DNA from: Azorhizobium oxalatiphilum
GTDB taxonomy: Bacteria > Pseudomonadota > Alphaproteobacteria > Rhizobiales > Xanthobacteraceae
Direction of reading: 5' to 3'
DNA: 64,000 nucleotides
Assembly (NCBI RefSeq): GCF_014635325.1
Contig: NZ_BMCT01000001.1
Location: forward strand, 248,001-312,000
In this document: one piece after another, positions 34,131 to 43,263 of the stretch
How the letters are laid out: each line of letters opens with the position of its first letter
Position numbering within the stretch: the first letter of the stretch is position 1
Program-made: the position numbers and the translations under genes
The notes under the pieces: model-generated
Databases searched by the model: none
What the model was told of the DNA's origin: nothing
The model's input: only the letters and a program-made list of their open reading frames with translations

Positions 34131-36223
34131 CAAAGCTTCACCACGTCCACACGGTTGTCGTGGAAGGCCGCGCCGCCAGCCGGGGCCACCGGGTCCGCGC
34201 CCGTCAGCGTGTTGATGCCGCGCCCGCCCTGATGGGCGAAGTTTGGGTGGATCTGCTCGGCGATCACCACCCCTCGCCGCACGCCATCGAACAGTTTGGC
34301 CTTCAGCGTCACCGCGCCACGCAGGTTGCGGACTTCCACATCATCGCCCTCGGCAATGCCCCGCGCATCCGCATCCTCGGGATGGATGAGCAGCGTCGGC
34401 CCGCCCTCGCGCTTGGCCGAGGTGGGCGTCTCGTTGAAGGTCGAGTTGAGGAAATTCCGCGCGGGTGCCGTCACGAGGCGGAAGGGGTGTTCCTCCGTCG
34501 GCTCCTCGATGATGGCCCAATGGTCCGGAAATTCCGGCATCTGCTCCCACGGGCCGAACAGGCCGGGGGTGGGGATGGGCGGGCGCTTCCAGTCAGGCTT
34601 CAGGCGATAGCGGCCGTCCTTGTGGCCGAAGCCGGAGAGGAAGTGGGCGCTCTCGAACTCCGGCTGCACGTCGAGGAAGCGCTGGGCCTCCAGATTCTCC
34701 AGCGAGCCGCGCTGGGAGGCGTTCAGCGTCCAGTCGATCAGTTCGCGCGGGCTCATGGCGAAGCCCGGATGCTCGGCGCCCACCCGGCTGGCGATGGCGC
34801 AGATCACGTCGTGATTGGTGCGGCACTCGCCCGGCGGGTCCACGAGTTTCGGGCCGAGCAGCAAGTGCTGGTGGCCGCCGCCCTGATAGATGTCGTCATG
34901 CTCGGTGAACATGGTGGCGGGCAGCACGATGTCCGCCTGCCGGGCGGTCTCGGTCATGAACTGCTCATGCACCGCCACGAAGAGGTCGTCCCGCGCAAAA
35001 CCGCGCTTCACCCGCTCCTGATCGGGGGCGATGCTCATGGGATTGGTGTTCTGGATGAGCATGGCCGTGACCGGCGGTCCGCCAGCCAGCACCTCGGGAT
35101 CGCCGGTGAGCACCGCGCCGATGCGGGACTGGTCGAGCTGGCGCACCTTGGGGTCGAGGATGTCCAGCCCCTCGATCATGGTTTTCCGCGTGCGGAAGAT
35201 GCCGGAATTGGAGTGGAAGGCCCCGCCGCCCTCATGCTGCCACGCCCCGGAGATGACGGGGATGGAGGCGATGGCATGCATGTTCACCGCGCCGTTGCGG
35301 CTGCGGGAGAGGCCGTAGCCGATGCGGAAGAAGCTTCTGGGCGTCTCGCCCACCAGCTTGCCGAAGGCCTCGATCTCCTCAACCGGCAGGCCGGTGATGG
35401 CGGACGCCCATTCCGGCGTGCGCGTCTTCAGATGCCCCTCGAAGTCCGCCACGTCATTGGCATAGCGCTCCAGATAGGCACGGTCGGCGCGTCCGTCGCG
35501 GAACAGGATGTGCATGAGCGCGCAAGCCAGCGCGCCGTCCGTGCCGGGGCGGATGAGCAGGGGGATGTCGGCCTGCTCCATGGTGGGGGTACGATAGACA
35601 TCGACCACCGCGATCTTCGCACCGCGCTCTTTGCGCGCCTTCACCGCGTGGGTCATCACATTGACCTGGGTGGCTACCGCATTGGTGCCCCAGATGATGA
35701 CGAGATCGGACACCGCCATCTCGCGCGGGTCGGTGCCACCCAGCCGCCCGGTGCCGGCGATGTAGCCGCTCCAGGCGGGGTTCACGCAGATCGAGGAGAA
35801 GAAGCGGGAGTATTTCTTGGCATGGGTCAGCCGGTTGATGCCGTCGCGCATCACGAGGCCCATGGTGCCCGCATAGAAATAGGGCCAGACGCTTTCCGCG
35901 CCATGGGTCCGCTCGGCCTTCAGCAGCCCCTCGGCCACCCGGTCCAGCGCCTCGTCCCAGGAGATGCGCTCGAACTGTCCGGAGCCCTTGGGGCCGGTCC
36001 GGCGCATGGGATGCATGAGGCGCTCGGCGTGCTCGGTGCGCTCCGCATAGCGGGCGACCTTCGCGCAGATGACGCCAGCCGTGTAGCTGTTGTCCTTCGC
36101 CCCGCGCACGCGGCCGATGCGCTTGCCCTCCAGCACCTCCACTTCCAGCGCGCAGGTGGACGGACAGTCGTGCGGGCAGGCGGATGCGCGGATCAGCGGC
36201 TGGGCGGCAACGTGGGTGTTCAT
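34130..36223 (-). CDS. Molybdopterin-dependent oxidoreductase with N-terminal [4Fe-4S] cluster
   Basis: 697 aa, DMSO-reductase superfamily. ACPHDCPSTCALEVEV gives Cys16, Cys20 and Cys24, with Cys53 in VICAK, the [4Fe-4S] ligands. Next come the molybdopterin-guanine-dinucleotide segments (YAGTMGLVMRDGINRLTHA; SDLVIIWGTNAVATQ; DVYRTPTMEQADIPLLIRPG) and the C-terminal cofactor domain (NSTFNETPTSAKREG). No twin-arginine signal, so it is cytoplasmic. The gene is single, without subunits nearby. The family includes thiosulfate/polysulfide- and pyrogallol-type enzymes as well as formate-dehydrogenase relatives; the substrate is unknown. Confidence 0.85.
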   Translation of the reverse strand: MNTHVAAQPLIRASACPHDCPSTCALEVEVLEGKRIGRVRGAKDNSYTAGVICAKVARYAERTEHAERLMHPMRRTGPKGSGQFERISWDEALDRVAEGLLKAERTHGAESVWPYFYAGTMGLVMRDGINRLTHAKKYSRFFSSICVNPAWSGYIAGTGRLGGTDPREMAVSDLVIIWGTNAVATQVNVMTHAVKARKERGAKIAVVDVYRTPTMEQADIPLLIRPGTDGALACALMHILFRDGRADRAYLERYANDVADFEGHLKTRTPEWASAITGLPVEEIEAFGKLVGETPRSFFRIGYGLSRSRNGAVNMHAIASIPVISGAWQHEGGGAFHSNSGIFRTRKTMIEGLDILDPKVRQLDQSRIGAVLTGDPEVLAGGPPVTAMLIQNTNPMSIAPDQERVKRGFARDDLFVAVHEQFMTETARQADIVLPATMFTEHDDIYQGGGHQHLLLGPKLVDPPGECRTNHDVICAIASRVGAEHPGFAMSPRELIDWTLNASQRGSLENLEAQRFLDVQPEFESAHFLSGFGHKDGRYRLKPDWKRPPIPTPGLFGPWEQMPEFPDHWAIIEEPTEEHPFRLVTAPARNFLNSTFNETPTSAKREGGPTLLIHPEDADARGIAEGDDVEVRNLRGAVTLKAKLFDGVRRGVVIAEQIHPNFAHQGGRGINTLTGADPVAPAGGAAFHDNRVDVVKL

Positions 36224-36309
36224 GACGGCTCCTTGGAGGCTTTATAGCTGAAAGCCAACAAGGGTTGCGAGGGGCGGGCGGCCGAAGAGCAGCATGCCCA
36301 AAAGGAAAA

Positions 36310-36329
36310 GGGCGGGCCGAAGCCCGCCC
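36310..36329 (-). terminator. Rho-independent terminator of the first terC gene
   Basis: Reverse-strand stem GGGCGGGC / GCCCGCCC with TTCG loop, then TTTTCCTTTT. A textbook terminator 8 bp past the stop. Confidence 0.88.
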
Positions 36330-36336
36330 TCCTGTA

Positions 36337-37080
36337 TCAGGCGCTGTGCGAGGAGGCCGTATCCGGCTTCTTGCGCATGACGAGGCCGATGGCGACCACC
36401 AGCACCGCGCCGAGCGCGCCGGCCAAATAGTGCGGCAGGGCTGCCGGGCCGATGCCGCCGGGGGCTTCCGCGTCCGGCTTCACCCACTCCGGGTTGAAGC
36501 TCTGCAGGTAGCCGATGCTGATGACATCGCCCACCAGCATCTCGCCGGCGATGAAGCCCAGCAGCGCCGCGCCCGCCCACACGAGGACGGGGAACTTGGC
36601 GAGCAGGGCCAGCACCAGCTGGGAGCCGGCGACGATCAGCGGAATGGTCAGCAGCAGGCCGAAGATGAACAGCTCGGGATGGCCGCGCGAGGCGGCGGCG
36701 ATGGCTACCACGTTGTCGAGGCTCATGACCGCATCGGCGATGGCGATGGTGCGCACCGCTGCCCACAGGCTGGTGGAGGCAGCGATATCATGGGCGCCTT
36801 CCTCTTCGGTCAGCACCAGCTTGGCGGCGATCCACAGCAGCAGCAGGCCGCCGACGATCTTCAGGAAGGGCACGCCCAGCAGGTAGGAAATGGCGAGCGC
36901 GAAAATGATGCGCAGGCCAACGGCGGCACCCGCACCCAGAATGATGCCCCATTTCCGCTGGCCGGGCGGCAGCGACCGGCACGCCAGCGCGATGACCACG
37001 GCATTGTCACCGGACAGGAGAAGGTCGATCCAGATGATCTGGAGCAGCGAAAGCCAGAAGGTGGGGTTACTGAAATCCAT
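36337..37080 (-). CDS. TerC-family integral membrane protein (paralogue 1)
   Basis: 247 aa, about seven hydrophobic segments. TerC/YjbE signatures: IDLLLSGDNAVVIALACRSL (acidic residue in the first helix), ADAVMSLDNVVAIAAASRGH (the paired SLDN motif) and PVLVWAGAALLGFIAGEMLV. TerC proteins are implicated in metal export (manganese) and tellurite resistance. The ATG at 37080 lies 42 bp after a perfect 16-bp palindrome (37122-37137), a possible metal-regulator operator. The second TerC gene lies 163 bp upstream on the same strand. Confidence 0.9.
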   Translation of the reverse strand: MDFSNPTFWLSLLQIIWIDLLLSGDNAVVIALACRSLPPGQRKWGIILGAGAAVGLRIIFALAISYLLGVPFLKIVGGLLLLWIAAKLVLTEEEGAHDIAASTSLWAAVRTIAIADAVMSLDNVVAIAAASRGHPELFIFGLLLTIPLIVAGSQLVLALLAKFPVLVWAGAALLGFIAGEMLVGDVISIGYLQSFNPEWVKPDAEAPGGIGPAALPHYLAGALGAVLVVAIGLVMRKKPDTASSHSA

Positions 37081-37121
37081 TCCGCAGTCTCATTGGCACG
37101 GATGTTATGGGAAATGTTCGA

Positions 37122-37137
37122 TACCTTACCTAAGGTA
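37122..37137. promoter_or_regulatory. 16-bp palindrome upstream of terC paralogue 1
   Basis: TACCTTACCTAAGGTA: arms TACCTTA/TAAGGTA around CC, in the AT-rich DNA between the two terC genes and 42 bp from the downstream start. The layout fits an operator for a metal-responsive repressor; which one is unknown. Confidence 0.5.
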
Positions 37138-37243
37138 ATTTCATCAAGCCCGTGTCAGTCCCGTCAGATCTCTGACGAATACGGCAAGTGATGAGGGCTC
37201 TCGGCAATGGTCGCGAACATAGCGTGATATGAAGAGAGCAGGA

Positions 37244-37942
37244 TCAGGCGGCCTGATCCTGTCGTCGCAGGCGCATCCGGCCCCAGACCCAGGCCACGCA
37301 CACAACGAATGCGGCACCGATGAAGGCGGCGGGGTGCAGCCAGTGTTCGGCGACCTCGGGACCACCGATGCGGCTGACGAGGGCATCGTCGGTCAACAGC
37401 ATCTCGCCTGCCACCCAGCCGAGCAGCGCAGCGCCCGCCCAGACCATGATGGGAAACCGATCAATCAGCGCCATCACCAGCGACGAACCGGCGACAATCA
37501 GCGGGATGGAGATGGCGAGGCCGAGGATGAGCAGCAGGAAGTTGCCGTTAGCTACGGCTGCCACCGCCACCACATTGTCGAGGCTCATGAAGACGTCGGC
37601 CAATGCCACGGTGCCCACGGCCCGCAGCAGGCTGTCGCTGGCCTGCACGGCTTCCTCGCCGTCCTCGCTGGGCAGGGCCAGGTCGATGGCGATGTAGAAC
37701 AGGGCGAGCGAGCCGATCACCTTTAGCCACGGCAGGGCGAGCAGGGTCGCCACGAGGCCGGTGAACACGATGCGCAGCGCCACGGCGACGCCGGAGCCGA
37801 GAATGATGCCCCACTTGCGTGAGCGTGGCGGCAGCGACCGGCAGGCCATGGCGATGACCACGGCATTGTCGCCGGAAAGCAGAACGTTGATCCAGACGAT
37901 CTGAAGGAAGGCGATCCAGAATTCGGGCGAGCTAAGCGTCAT
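37244..37942 (-). CDS. TerC-family integral membrane protein (paralogue 2)
   Basis: 232 aa, same topology as its neighbour. Motifs: WINVLLSGDNAVVIAMACRS, LADVFMSLDNVVAVAAVANG, IMVWAGAALLGWVAGEMLL. The two proteins are clearly related over their full length, so a tandem duplication followed by divergence is likely. The ATG at 37942 begins MTLSSPEFWIAFLQ. A stable hairpin (37240-37260) overlaps the stop codon. Both may export manganese or a related cation; a division of labour is inference. Confidence 0.9.
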   Translation of the reverse strand: MTLSSPEFWIAFLQIVWINVLLSGDNAVVIAMACRSLPPRSRKWGIILGSGVAVALRIVFTGLVATLLALPWLKVIGSLALFYIAIDLALPSEDGEEAVQASDSLLRAVGTVALADVFMSLDNVVAVAAVANGNFLLLILGLAISIPLIVAGSSLVMALIDRFPIMVWAGAALLGWVAGEMLLTDDALVSRIGGPEVAEHWLHPAAFIGAAFVVCVAWVWGRMRLRRQDQAA

Positions 37943-38066
37943 GCCGGAGGCCTTTCCCTTTGTGCCGTGGGCCGATGGCCCGGCGGGATTAGCTCCTCCT
38001 ACGTCAGGTCTCGATCCGTCTCAAGCGCAAACAACGCCGGATCGCACGGCGGGTTCGCCGGAAATA

Positions 38067-38096
38067 TCCCGCGCGGCACAGGAATGCCGCGCGGGA
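38067..38096 (-). terminator. Hairpin terminator of ndk
   Basis: A perfect 12-bp stem (TCCCGCGCGGCA / TGCCGCGCGGGA) with a 6-base loop lies 8 bp past the ndk stop and is followed on that strand by TATTTCC. Confidence 0.75.
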
Positions 38097-38103
38097 GGTA
38101 TCG

Positions 38104-38526
38104 TCAGCCGACGATCTCGTTCTGCGCGAAGAACTGCGCGATCTCGACCGCGGCGTTCTCGGCGCTGTCCGAACCGTGCACCGAGTTGGCCTCGATGGAC
38201 TCGGCGAACAGCTTGCGGATGGTGCCCTCGGCGGCATTCGCCGGGTTGGTGGCGCCCATCACGTCGCGATAGGCGGCAATGGCGCCTTCGCCTTCGAGCA
38301 CCTGCACCACGACGGGGCCGGTGGTCATGAAGGCGACGAGATCGCCGAAGAAGGGACGCGCGCGGTGCACGGCGTAGAAGGTCTCAGCCTGCGCCGTGGT
38401 GAGCAGGATGCGCTTCTGGGCGACAATGCGAAGGCCAGCCTTTTCGATGACCGCATTGACCGCGCCGGTGAGGTTGCGACGCGTCGCGTCGGGCTTGATG
38501 ATCGAGAAAGTGCGCTCGATCGCCAT
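38104..38526 (-). CDS. ndk: Nucleoside diphosphate kinase
   Basis: 140 aa, the normal length. It transfers the gamma-phosphate of ATP to NDPs through a phosphohistidine. The catalytic His117 is in NSVHGSDS, which with [33 protein letters not shown] and [17 protein letters not shown] gives every family motif. ATG 38526 (MAIERTF) is the standard start; the frame is open further upstream without support. Monocistronic, with its own terminator. Confidence 0.98.
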   Translation of the reverse strand: MAIERTFSIIKPDATRRNLTGAVNAVIEKAGLRIVAQKRILLTTAQAETFYAVHRARPFFGDLVAFMTTGPVVVQVLEGEGAIAAYRDVMGATNPANAAEGTIRKLFAESIEANSVHGSDSAENAAVEIAQFFAQNEIVG

Positions 38527-38661
38527 GATGACCGTCCTGTTTATCTTGAGCTGAAAAGGGACGCGCATTCACGCGCGGTGCGGGGCTCTTAGCAGCCGGG
38601 GCGATCTGCGGCAAGGGAAGGGGGGCGAAGGTGGTTGTGGCAGATGGCGTGGCAACGGGCG

Positions 38662-39270
38662 TCATGTCCGGGCGGAAGGCGCCAGTACCGCGTCCAGGGC
38701 CGCCTCCACCACCGTCTCCACGGGAAAAGCCAAGGTGCCGCCCAGCACGCGCGGCCAGAACAGCGGCTCCTTCACCGCGCCGAGGAACTGGGCTGCCGCC
38801 AGCGCCGGATCACCCGCACCACGTAGGTGCCCGGCCCGCTGAAGCTCCGCGAAATAGGCCGCCAGTCCGGAGTTCAGATGCTGCTTGCCGGCCTGATGAT
38901 AGGCGGGGGCGAGTTCCGGGAAGCGCGGCGCCTCGGCGATGAGGAGGCGCAGGAAGGCGATCACGTCCGGTTGATCCCAGTGGGTGATCAGGCGGTCCAC
39001 ATAGGACCGCAGAAGCGTGCGGGGATCGGCGTCCGCGGGCTCGGTAAGGGGCGGAGCGGAGGTGAAGCGGCCCCACACCTCTGCGACCACCGCGCTGAAA
39101 AGCTCGGCCTTGCCGGGATAATATTGATAGAGCGTGCGTTTGGAGACGGGCGCGGCGGACGCCACCGCGTCCATGCTCGTGCCGCCGTAGCCGCGCTCCA
39201 GAAACAGGACGCGGGCGGCAGCGCGGATGCGGGCGGCGTTGCCACGCCGGTCTGGCTTCAGCGGTGTCAT
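38662..39270 (-). CDS. TetR/AcrR-family transcriptional regulator
   Basis: 202 aa from ATG 39270. The N-terminal helix-turn-helix is ARIRAAARVLFLERGYGGTS, then SAAPVSKRTLYQYYPGKAEL, the canonical TetR recognition helix ending in YxYFxxKxxL-like text. The C-terminal ligand domain (AefR-like, with HWDQPDVIAFLRLLIAEAPR) is variable. It is divergent from an aldo/keto reductase 92 bp away. An inverted repeat in that gap (39280-39297) is the likely operator, so it probably represses itself and the reductase in response to an unknown small molecule. Confidence 0.9.
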   Translation of the reverse strand: MTPLKPDRRGNAARIRAAARVLFLERGYGGTSMDAVASAAPVSKRTLYQYYPGKAELFSAVVAEVWGRFTSAPPLTEPADADPRTLLRSYVDRLITHWDQPDVIAFLRLLIAEAPRFPELAPAYHQAGKQHLNSGLAAYFAELQRAGHLRGAGDPALAAAQFLGAVKEPLFWPRVLGGTLAFPVETVVEAALDAVLAPSART

Positions 39271-39279
39271 CTTGACAAT

Positions 39280-39297
39280 GTAAACGATCTGGTTTAC
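39280..39297. promoter_or_regulatory. Candidate TetR operator
   Basis: GTAAAC-GATCTG-GTTTAC is a 6-bp inverted repeat with a 6-bp centre, 10 bp upstream of the tetR start and between it and the divergent aldo/keto reductase gene. Confidence 0.6.
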
Positions 39298-39362
39298 TTT
39301 TCCAGTGCTGGCGACGTCCTGTCCGCCACGCACTTCCCACATGTCGACTTATGAGGCGCACC

Positions 39363-40349
39363 ATGGACCATCGTCCGCTCGGTCGCACTGGCCTTTCCGT
39401 GTCCGCTATCGGCCTCGGCTGCATGGGCATGTCCGAATACTATGGCCCCAGCGACGACGCCGTCTCGCTGGGCACCCTCGACGCTGCGCTGGATGCCGGC
39501 ATCAATTTCCTCGACTCCGCCGACATGTACGGCTGGGGCCATAACGAGCGCCTGCTGGGCGGCTTCCTGAAGGGCAAGCGCGACAAGGTCGTGCTGGCCA
39601 CCAAGTTCGGAAACGTGCGCGGTCCCAATGGCGAGCGTCTCGGCATCAAGGGCACGCCCGAATATGTGCGCAGCGCCTGCGAGGCCAGTCTCCAGCGCCT
39701 CGGCATCGAGACCATCGATCTCTATTACCAGCACCGCGTCGATCCCAAGACGCCCATCGAGGACACGGTGGGCGAGATGAAGCGGCTGGTGGAGGAGGGC
39801 AAGGTGCGCTTCCTCGGCCTCTCCGAATGCTCGGTGGCCACCCTGAAGCGCGCTCATGCGGTACATCCCATCTCTGCCGTCCAGACCGAATACTCGCTCT
39901 GGACCCGCGATCCCGAGGCCGAGATGTTCTCGGTCTGCGAGGAACTGGGCGTCTCGTTCGTGGCCTACAGCCCGTTGGGCCGGGCGTTCCTCACCGGCGC
40001 CGTGACCACGCTGGATGGGCTGGCGGACAACGATTTCCGCCGCAACAATCCGCGCTTCCAGGGGGATGCGTTCGAGAAGAACAAGCGTTTGACGGAGGCG
40101 CTGGCCGCCTTCGCCGCTGCCCGCAACGCCACCTCGGCGCAGATCGCTCTGGCGTGGATCCTCAACAAGCAGTCGAACGTGATCCCGATCCCCGGTACCC
40201 GGCGGATCAAGTATCTGCAGGAGAATGCGGCAGCCACCGCCATCCGCCTGTCGCCGGCAGAGATCTCCGAACTCGACGCATTGTTCCCGGCCTCTGCGGT
40301 GGCGGGCACGCGCTATCCCGAACCGGTGATGGGCAACCTCAACATCTGA
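39363..40349 (+). CDS. Aldo/keto reductase
   Basis: 328 aa from ATG 39363 ([13 protein letters not shown]), behind GAGGCGCACC. The catalytic tetrad is complete: Asp51 and Tyr56 in DSADMYGWG, Lys81 in VLATKFG, His124 in [20 protein letters not shown] and [16 protein letters not shown] (NADPH site) place it in the AKR13/YajO-like group that reduces aldehydes and ketones. It is divergent from the TetR gene and probably under its control. Confidence 0.93.
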   Translation: MDHRPLGRTGLSVSAIGLGCMGMSEYYGPSDDAVSLGTLDAALDAGINFLDSADMYGWGHNERLLGGFLKGKRDKVVLATKFGNVRGPNGERLGIKGTPEYVRSACEASLQRLGIETIDLYYQHRVDPKTPIEDTVGEMKRLVEEGKVRFLGLSECSVATLKRAHAVHPISAVQTEYSLWTRDPEAEMFSVCEELGVSFVAYSPLGRAFLTGAVTTLDGLADNDFRRNNPRFQGDAFEKNKRLTEALAAFAAARNATSAQIALAWILNKQSNVIPIPGTRRIKYLQENAAATAIRLSPAEISELDALFPASAVAGTRYPEPVMGNLNI

Positions 40350-40377
40350 GGGCGCGAACCTCTGGAGCGCAGTCAGG

Positions 40378-40854
40378 TCAGACCGACCGGCGCTCCAGAA
40401 AGCCGACGCTGTCGAATTCGATCACCAGATCGCCATGCTGGTTGGTGCCGGTGTTGTGGGCGGTGAGGATGCCCCACTTGGGCCGGCTCTTGCTGACCTG
40501 CTTCTCCTTCACCTCGGAGGCATAGGTGATGGTGTCGCCCACATAGACGGGCTTCAGCCAGCGCAGGTTCTTGAAGCCGGGCGAGGGATTTCCGCTGGGC
40601 ACCGGCAGACCGGCGGCGCGGGCCTCGAGAACGCCCTTCTGCTGGTGGTCGACAAAGCAGCGCATCCATTGCGCGGCGGTGTGCCAGCCGGAGGCGCAGA
40701 GCGCGCCGAACAGGCTGCGCTTGGCCGCCTCGTCGTCCACATGGAAGGGCTGGGGGTCGTATTGCGTGGCGAACGCGATGATCTCATCGCGCGTGAAATG
40801 GTGGATGCCCAGCACCTCGCGGCTGCCGATGTCGCAATCCTCGAAGAATCTCAT
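40378..40854 (-). CDS. MaoC-like hotdog-fold dehydratase (paralogue 1)
   Basis: 158 aa. The (R)-specific hydratase motif QYDPQPFHVDDEAAKRSLF contains the catalytic Asp-x(4)-His pair, followed by LFGALCASGWHTAA and LRWLKPVYVGDTITYASEV. Such proteins hydrate trans-2-enoyl-CoA or form structural halves of two-domain hydratases. Its start overlaps the stop of paralogue 2 by 4 bases, so the pair is likely a heteromeric enzyme. Convergent with the aldo/keto reductase; a 10-bp inverted repeat spans the stop region. Confidence 0.9.
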   Translation of the reverse strand: MRFFEDCDIGSREVLGIHHFTRDEIIAFATQYDPQPFHVDDEAAKRSLFGALCASGWHTAAQWMRCFVDHQQKGVLEARAAGLPVPSGNPSPGFKNLRWLKPVYVGDTITYASEVKEKQVSKSRPKWGILTAHNTGTNQHGDLVIEFDSVGFLERRSV

Positions 40855-41315
40855 GCCAGTCGCGCCCCCGGATTACGCCGCGCGAACATGATGGTCATGG
40901 TCTGGTCCATGGCCACGCTGGTCTTGGACTTCAGCAGTTCGAAGCGGAAGGTTACGAGGCCCAGTTCCGGCCGGCTCTTGGACGAGCGGCTCTCCAGCAC
41001 GGTCCGGCGCAGGGTGAGCACATCGTTCGGCCGCACCGGCTCACGCCAGTTGGTGTCCTGAACGCCGGGCGAGCCCATGCCGGCGGCGCGCAGCAGGAAG
41101 CCGTCGCAGATCAGTCGCGTCATGATGGCGCAGGAGTGCCAGCCCGAAGCTGCCAGTCCCCCGAGGATGGAGGCGGCGCCTGCCACTGGGTCGAGATGCA
41201 TGGGCTGGGGGTCGAAGCGGGTGGCGAAATCGACGATTTCAGCCTCCGTCACTGTGTAGGAGCCGAACGTTTTCGTCTCCCCGACCACGAAGTCTTCCCA
41301 ATAGATATCGGGCAT
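40851..41315 (-). CDS. MaoC-like hotdog-fold dehydratase (paralogue 2)
   Basis: 154 aa. FDPQPMHLDPVAGAASILGG holds the catalytic Asp and His; GLAASGWHSCAIMTRLICDG and WREPVRPNDVLTLRRTVLES match paralogue 1 at equivalent places. Identity between the two is modest but covers the full length. First gene of a two-gene operon. ychF lies 96 bp downstream in reading order of the window, on the same strand, behind its own hairpin. The CoA substrate is unknown. Confidence 0.9.
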   Translation of the reverse strand: MPDIYWEDFVVGETKTFGSYTVTEAEIVDFATRFDPQPMHLDPVAGAASILGGLAASGWHSCAIMTRLICDGFLLRAAGMGSPGVQDTNWREPVRPNDVLTLRRTVLESRSSKSRPELGLVTFRFELLKSKTSVAMDQTMTIMFARRNPGARLA

Positions 41316-41367
41316 CCCATCCTCCGGCTTCGCGTCCGATCACAGTCGCAACACAGCCGGAGGTCAA

Positions 41368-41393
41368 GCCGGGGCGGTGGAGAACGCCCCGGC
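41368..41393 (-). terminator. Hairpin after ychF
   Basis: 9-bp stem (GCCGGGGCG / CGCCCCGGC) with an 8-base loop, 18 bp past the ychF stop. Only two T residues follow on that strand. Confidence 0.45.
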
Positions 41394-41411
41394 GGCCACA
41401 TCATTCAAATG

Positions 41412-42509
41412 TCAGTTGGCGAAGCGGAAATGCAGCACGTCACCGTCCTGCACCACATATTCCTTGCCTTCCAGCCGCAGACGGCCGGCATCGCGCGAGC
41501 CGCTTTCGCCCTTGTACTGGACGTAGTCGGCGTAAGCGATCGTCTCCGAGCGGATGAAGCCCTTCTCGAAATCCGAGTGGATGACGCCGGCCGCCGCAGG
41601 CGCCTTGGTGCCCTTGGTGATGGTCCAGGCGCGGGCTTCCTTCGGGCCGACCGTGAAGTAGGTGGCCAGATCGAGCAGTTCATAACCGGCGCGGATCACG
41701 CGGTTCAGACCGGGCTCTTCCAGATCGATGGCGTCCAGATACTCGCGCTGCTCCTCTTCGGGCAGCACGGCGATCTCGCTCTCGATCTTGGCCGAGACCA
41801 CCACCGCCTTGGCGCCTTCCTCGGCGGCGCGGGCGAACACCTGCGCGGAGAGCGAATTGCCCTCCTTGGCCGAGCTTTCCTCGACGTTGCAGACATAGAG
41901 CACCGGCTTGGCGGTCATCAGGCCCAGCATGTCGAACAGCTTGCGCTCATCGGCCTTCACCTCGGCGAAGCGGGCGGGCTTGCCGTCGCGCAGCAGCACA
42001 AGGGCGCGCTGCATCAGCTCAAGCGTGTCCTTGCCTTCCTTGTCCAGCGTGCGGAGCTTCTTCTCCAGCGCGGTGGCGCGCTTCTCGAGGCTTTCGAGGT
42101 CGGCGAGCATCAGCTCGGTCTCGATGATCTCGATGTCGTCCACGGGCGAGATCTTGCCTTCCACGTGGGTCACGTCGCCGTCCTCGAAGCAGCGCACCAC
42201 ATGGGCGATGGCGTCGCACTCGCGGATGTTGGCGAGGAACTGGTTGCCGAGGCCCTCGCCCTTGGAGGCGCCGCGCACGAGGCCGGCGATGTCCACGAAG
42301 GTGAGGCGGGTGGGGATGATCTGGCCCGAGCCGGCGATGCCGGCGAGTGTGGTCAGGCGCGCATCGGGCACGGCCACGTCACCGACATTCGGCTCGATGG
42401 TGCAGAAGGGGTAGTTCGCAGCCTGCGCCGCCGCCGTCTGGGTGAGGGCGTTGAAGAGAGTGGACTTGCCCACGTTGGGAAGGCCCACGATGCCGCATTT
42501 GAAGCCCAT
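41412..42509 (-). CDS. ychF: Redox-regulated ribosome-associated ATPase YchF
   Basis: 365 aa, exact family length. The nucleotide-binding P-loop is [20 protein letters not shown] and G3 is [20 protein letters not shown]. The specificity motif is degenerate, as in other YchF proteins, which prefer ATP to GTP. The C-terminal TGS domain ([36 protein letters not shown]-like end) is intact. It binds ribosomes and affects the oxidative stress response. ATG 42509 starts [11 protein letters not shown]. It follows pth by 117 bp on the same strand. Confidence 0.97.
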   Translation of the reverse strand: MGFKCGIVGLPNVGKSTLFNALTQTAAAQAANYPFCTIEPNVGDVAVPDARLTTLAGIAGSGQIIPTRLTFVDIAGLVRGASKGEGLGNQFLANIRECDAIAHVVRCFEDGDVTHVEGKISPVDDIEIIETELMLADLESLEKRATALEKKLRTLDKEGKDTLELMQRALVLLRDGKPARFAEVKADERKLFDMLGLMTAKPVLYVCNVEESSAKEGNSLSAQVFARAAEEGAKAVVVSAKIESEIAVLPEEEQREYLDAIDLEEPGLNRVIRAGYELLDLATYFTVGPKEARAWTITKGTKAPAAAGVIHSDFEKGFIRSETIAYADYVQYKGESGSRDAGRLRLEGKEYVVQDGDVLHFRFAN

Positions 42510-42626
42510 GCTGGGTGATCTTTCTCGGGAAGAACGGGATCGGGAATAAGTTGGCGCGATCCATAAAGGGCGCGGCCGCATTTGTTAAGCGCGCGGAGCG
42601 TGGAGGTCCCCGGCGCGAAACGACGC

Positions 42627-43238
42627 TCAGGCCCGCGGGGCGCCCAGCGTCTTCTGGTCGGCGAAGCCCTGCGCGTCCATGAACAGGTGCGCGCGGTTCT
42701 GGAATTCCTCGCCCTTGCCGGCGGTGAGCAGGTCGGCGAAGTCCGCGCAGGCGGTGCAGGTGGCATCCACCCATTCGCGCTCGGCCTTGCCGAAATCGTT
42801 CAGAACATAGGAATGCACGAGGGCCTTGTCGCCCGGATGGCCGATGCCGAGGCGCACGCGCCAATAGTCATTGCCGCACTGGGCGGTGATGGAGCGCAGG
42901 CCGTTGTGGCCGGCATTGCCGCCGCCCTTCTTCACCCGGATCTTGGCGGGGGGAAGGTCCAGCTCGTCATGGAAGACGATGATGCGCTCAAGCGGGATCT
43001 TGTAGAATTTGGCGGCTTCGGCGACCGCGCGGCCGCTCTCGTTCATGAAGGTCTCGGGCAGCAGGGCCAGAACCTTCTCGCCGGCGATCTCGCCTTCGCT
43101 GACCGCGCCCTGGAAGCGCCGCCGCCAGGGGGAGAGGCGATGGCGGCGGACGATCGCGTCCACCGCCATGAAGCCGATATTGTGCCGGTTGCCGGCATAT
43201 TTCGGGCCGGGGTTGCCGAGGCCTGCGAGCAGGAACAC
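42627..43238 (-). CDS. pth: Peptidyl-tRNA hydrolase
   Basis: 203 aa. [20 protein letters not shown] carries Asn9 and the catalytic His19; [20 protein letters not shown] supplies the catalytic Asp, then [20 protein letters not shown] and [20 protein letters not shown] follow. It releases amino acids from dropped-off peptidyl-tRNA. It is 25 bp downstream of rplY, the usual alphaproteobacterial rplY-pth-ychF order. Confidence 0.97.
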   Translation of the reverse strand: MFLLAGLGNPGPKYAGNRHNIGFMAVDAIVRRHRLSPWRRRFQGAVSEGEIAGEKVLALLPETFMNESGRAVAEAAKFYKIPLERIIVFHDELDLPPAKIRVKKGGGNAGHNGLRSITAQCGNDYWRVRLGIGHPGDKALVHSYVLNDFGKAEREWVDATCTACADFADLLTAGKGEEFQNRAHLFMDAQGFADQKTLGAPRA

Positions 43239-43263
43239 GGTGCTTCTCCAGCCCGAAAGGTCG

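Noticed and set aside
34160-36247. Nearly 700-codon open frame antisense to the molybdopterin oxidoreductase
   Set aside because: A GC-rich codon-bias shadow: the opposite strand carries the full cofactor motifs, and this frame is His/Gly/Ala/Arg-rich without motifs.
40361-40399. 10-bp inverted repeat with a 19-base loop at the AKR/MaoC junction as terminator
   Set aside because: The loop is long and it reaches into the MaoC coding end; no T-run.
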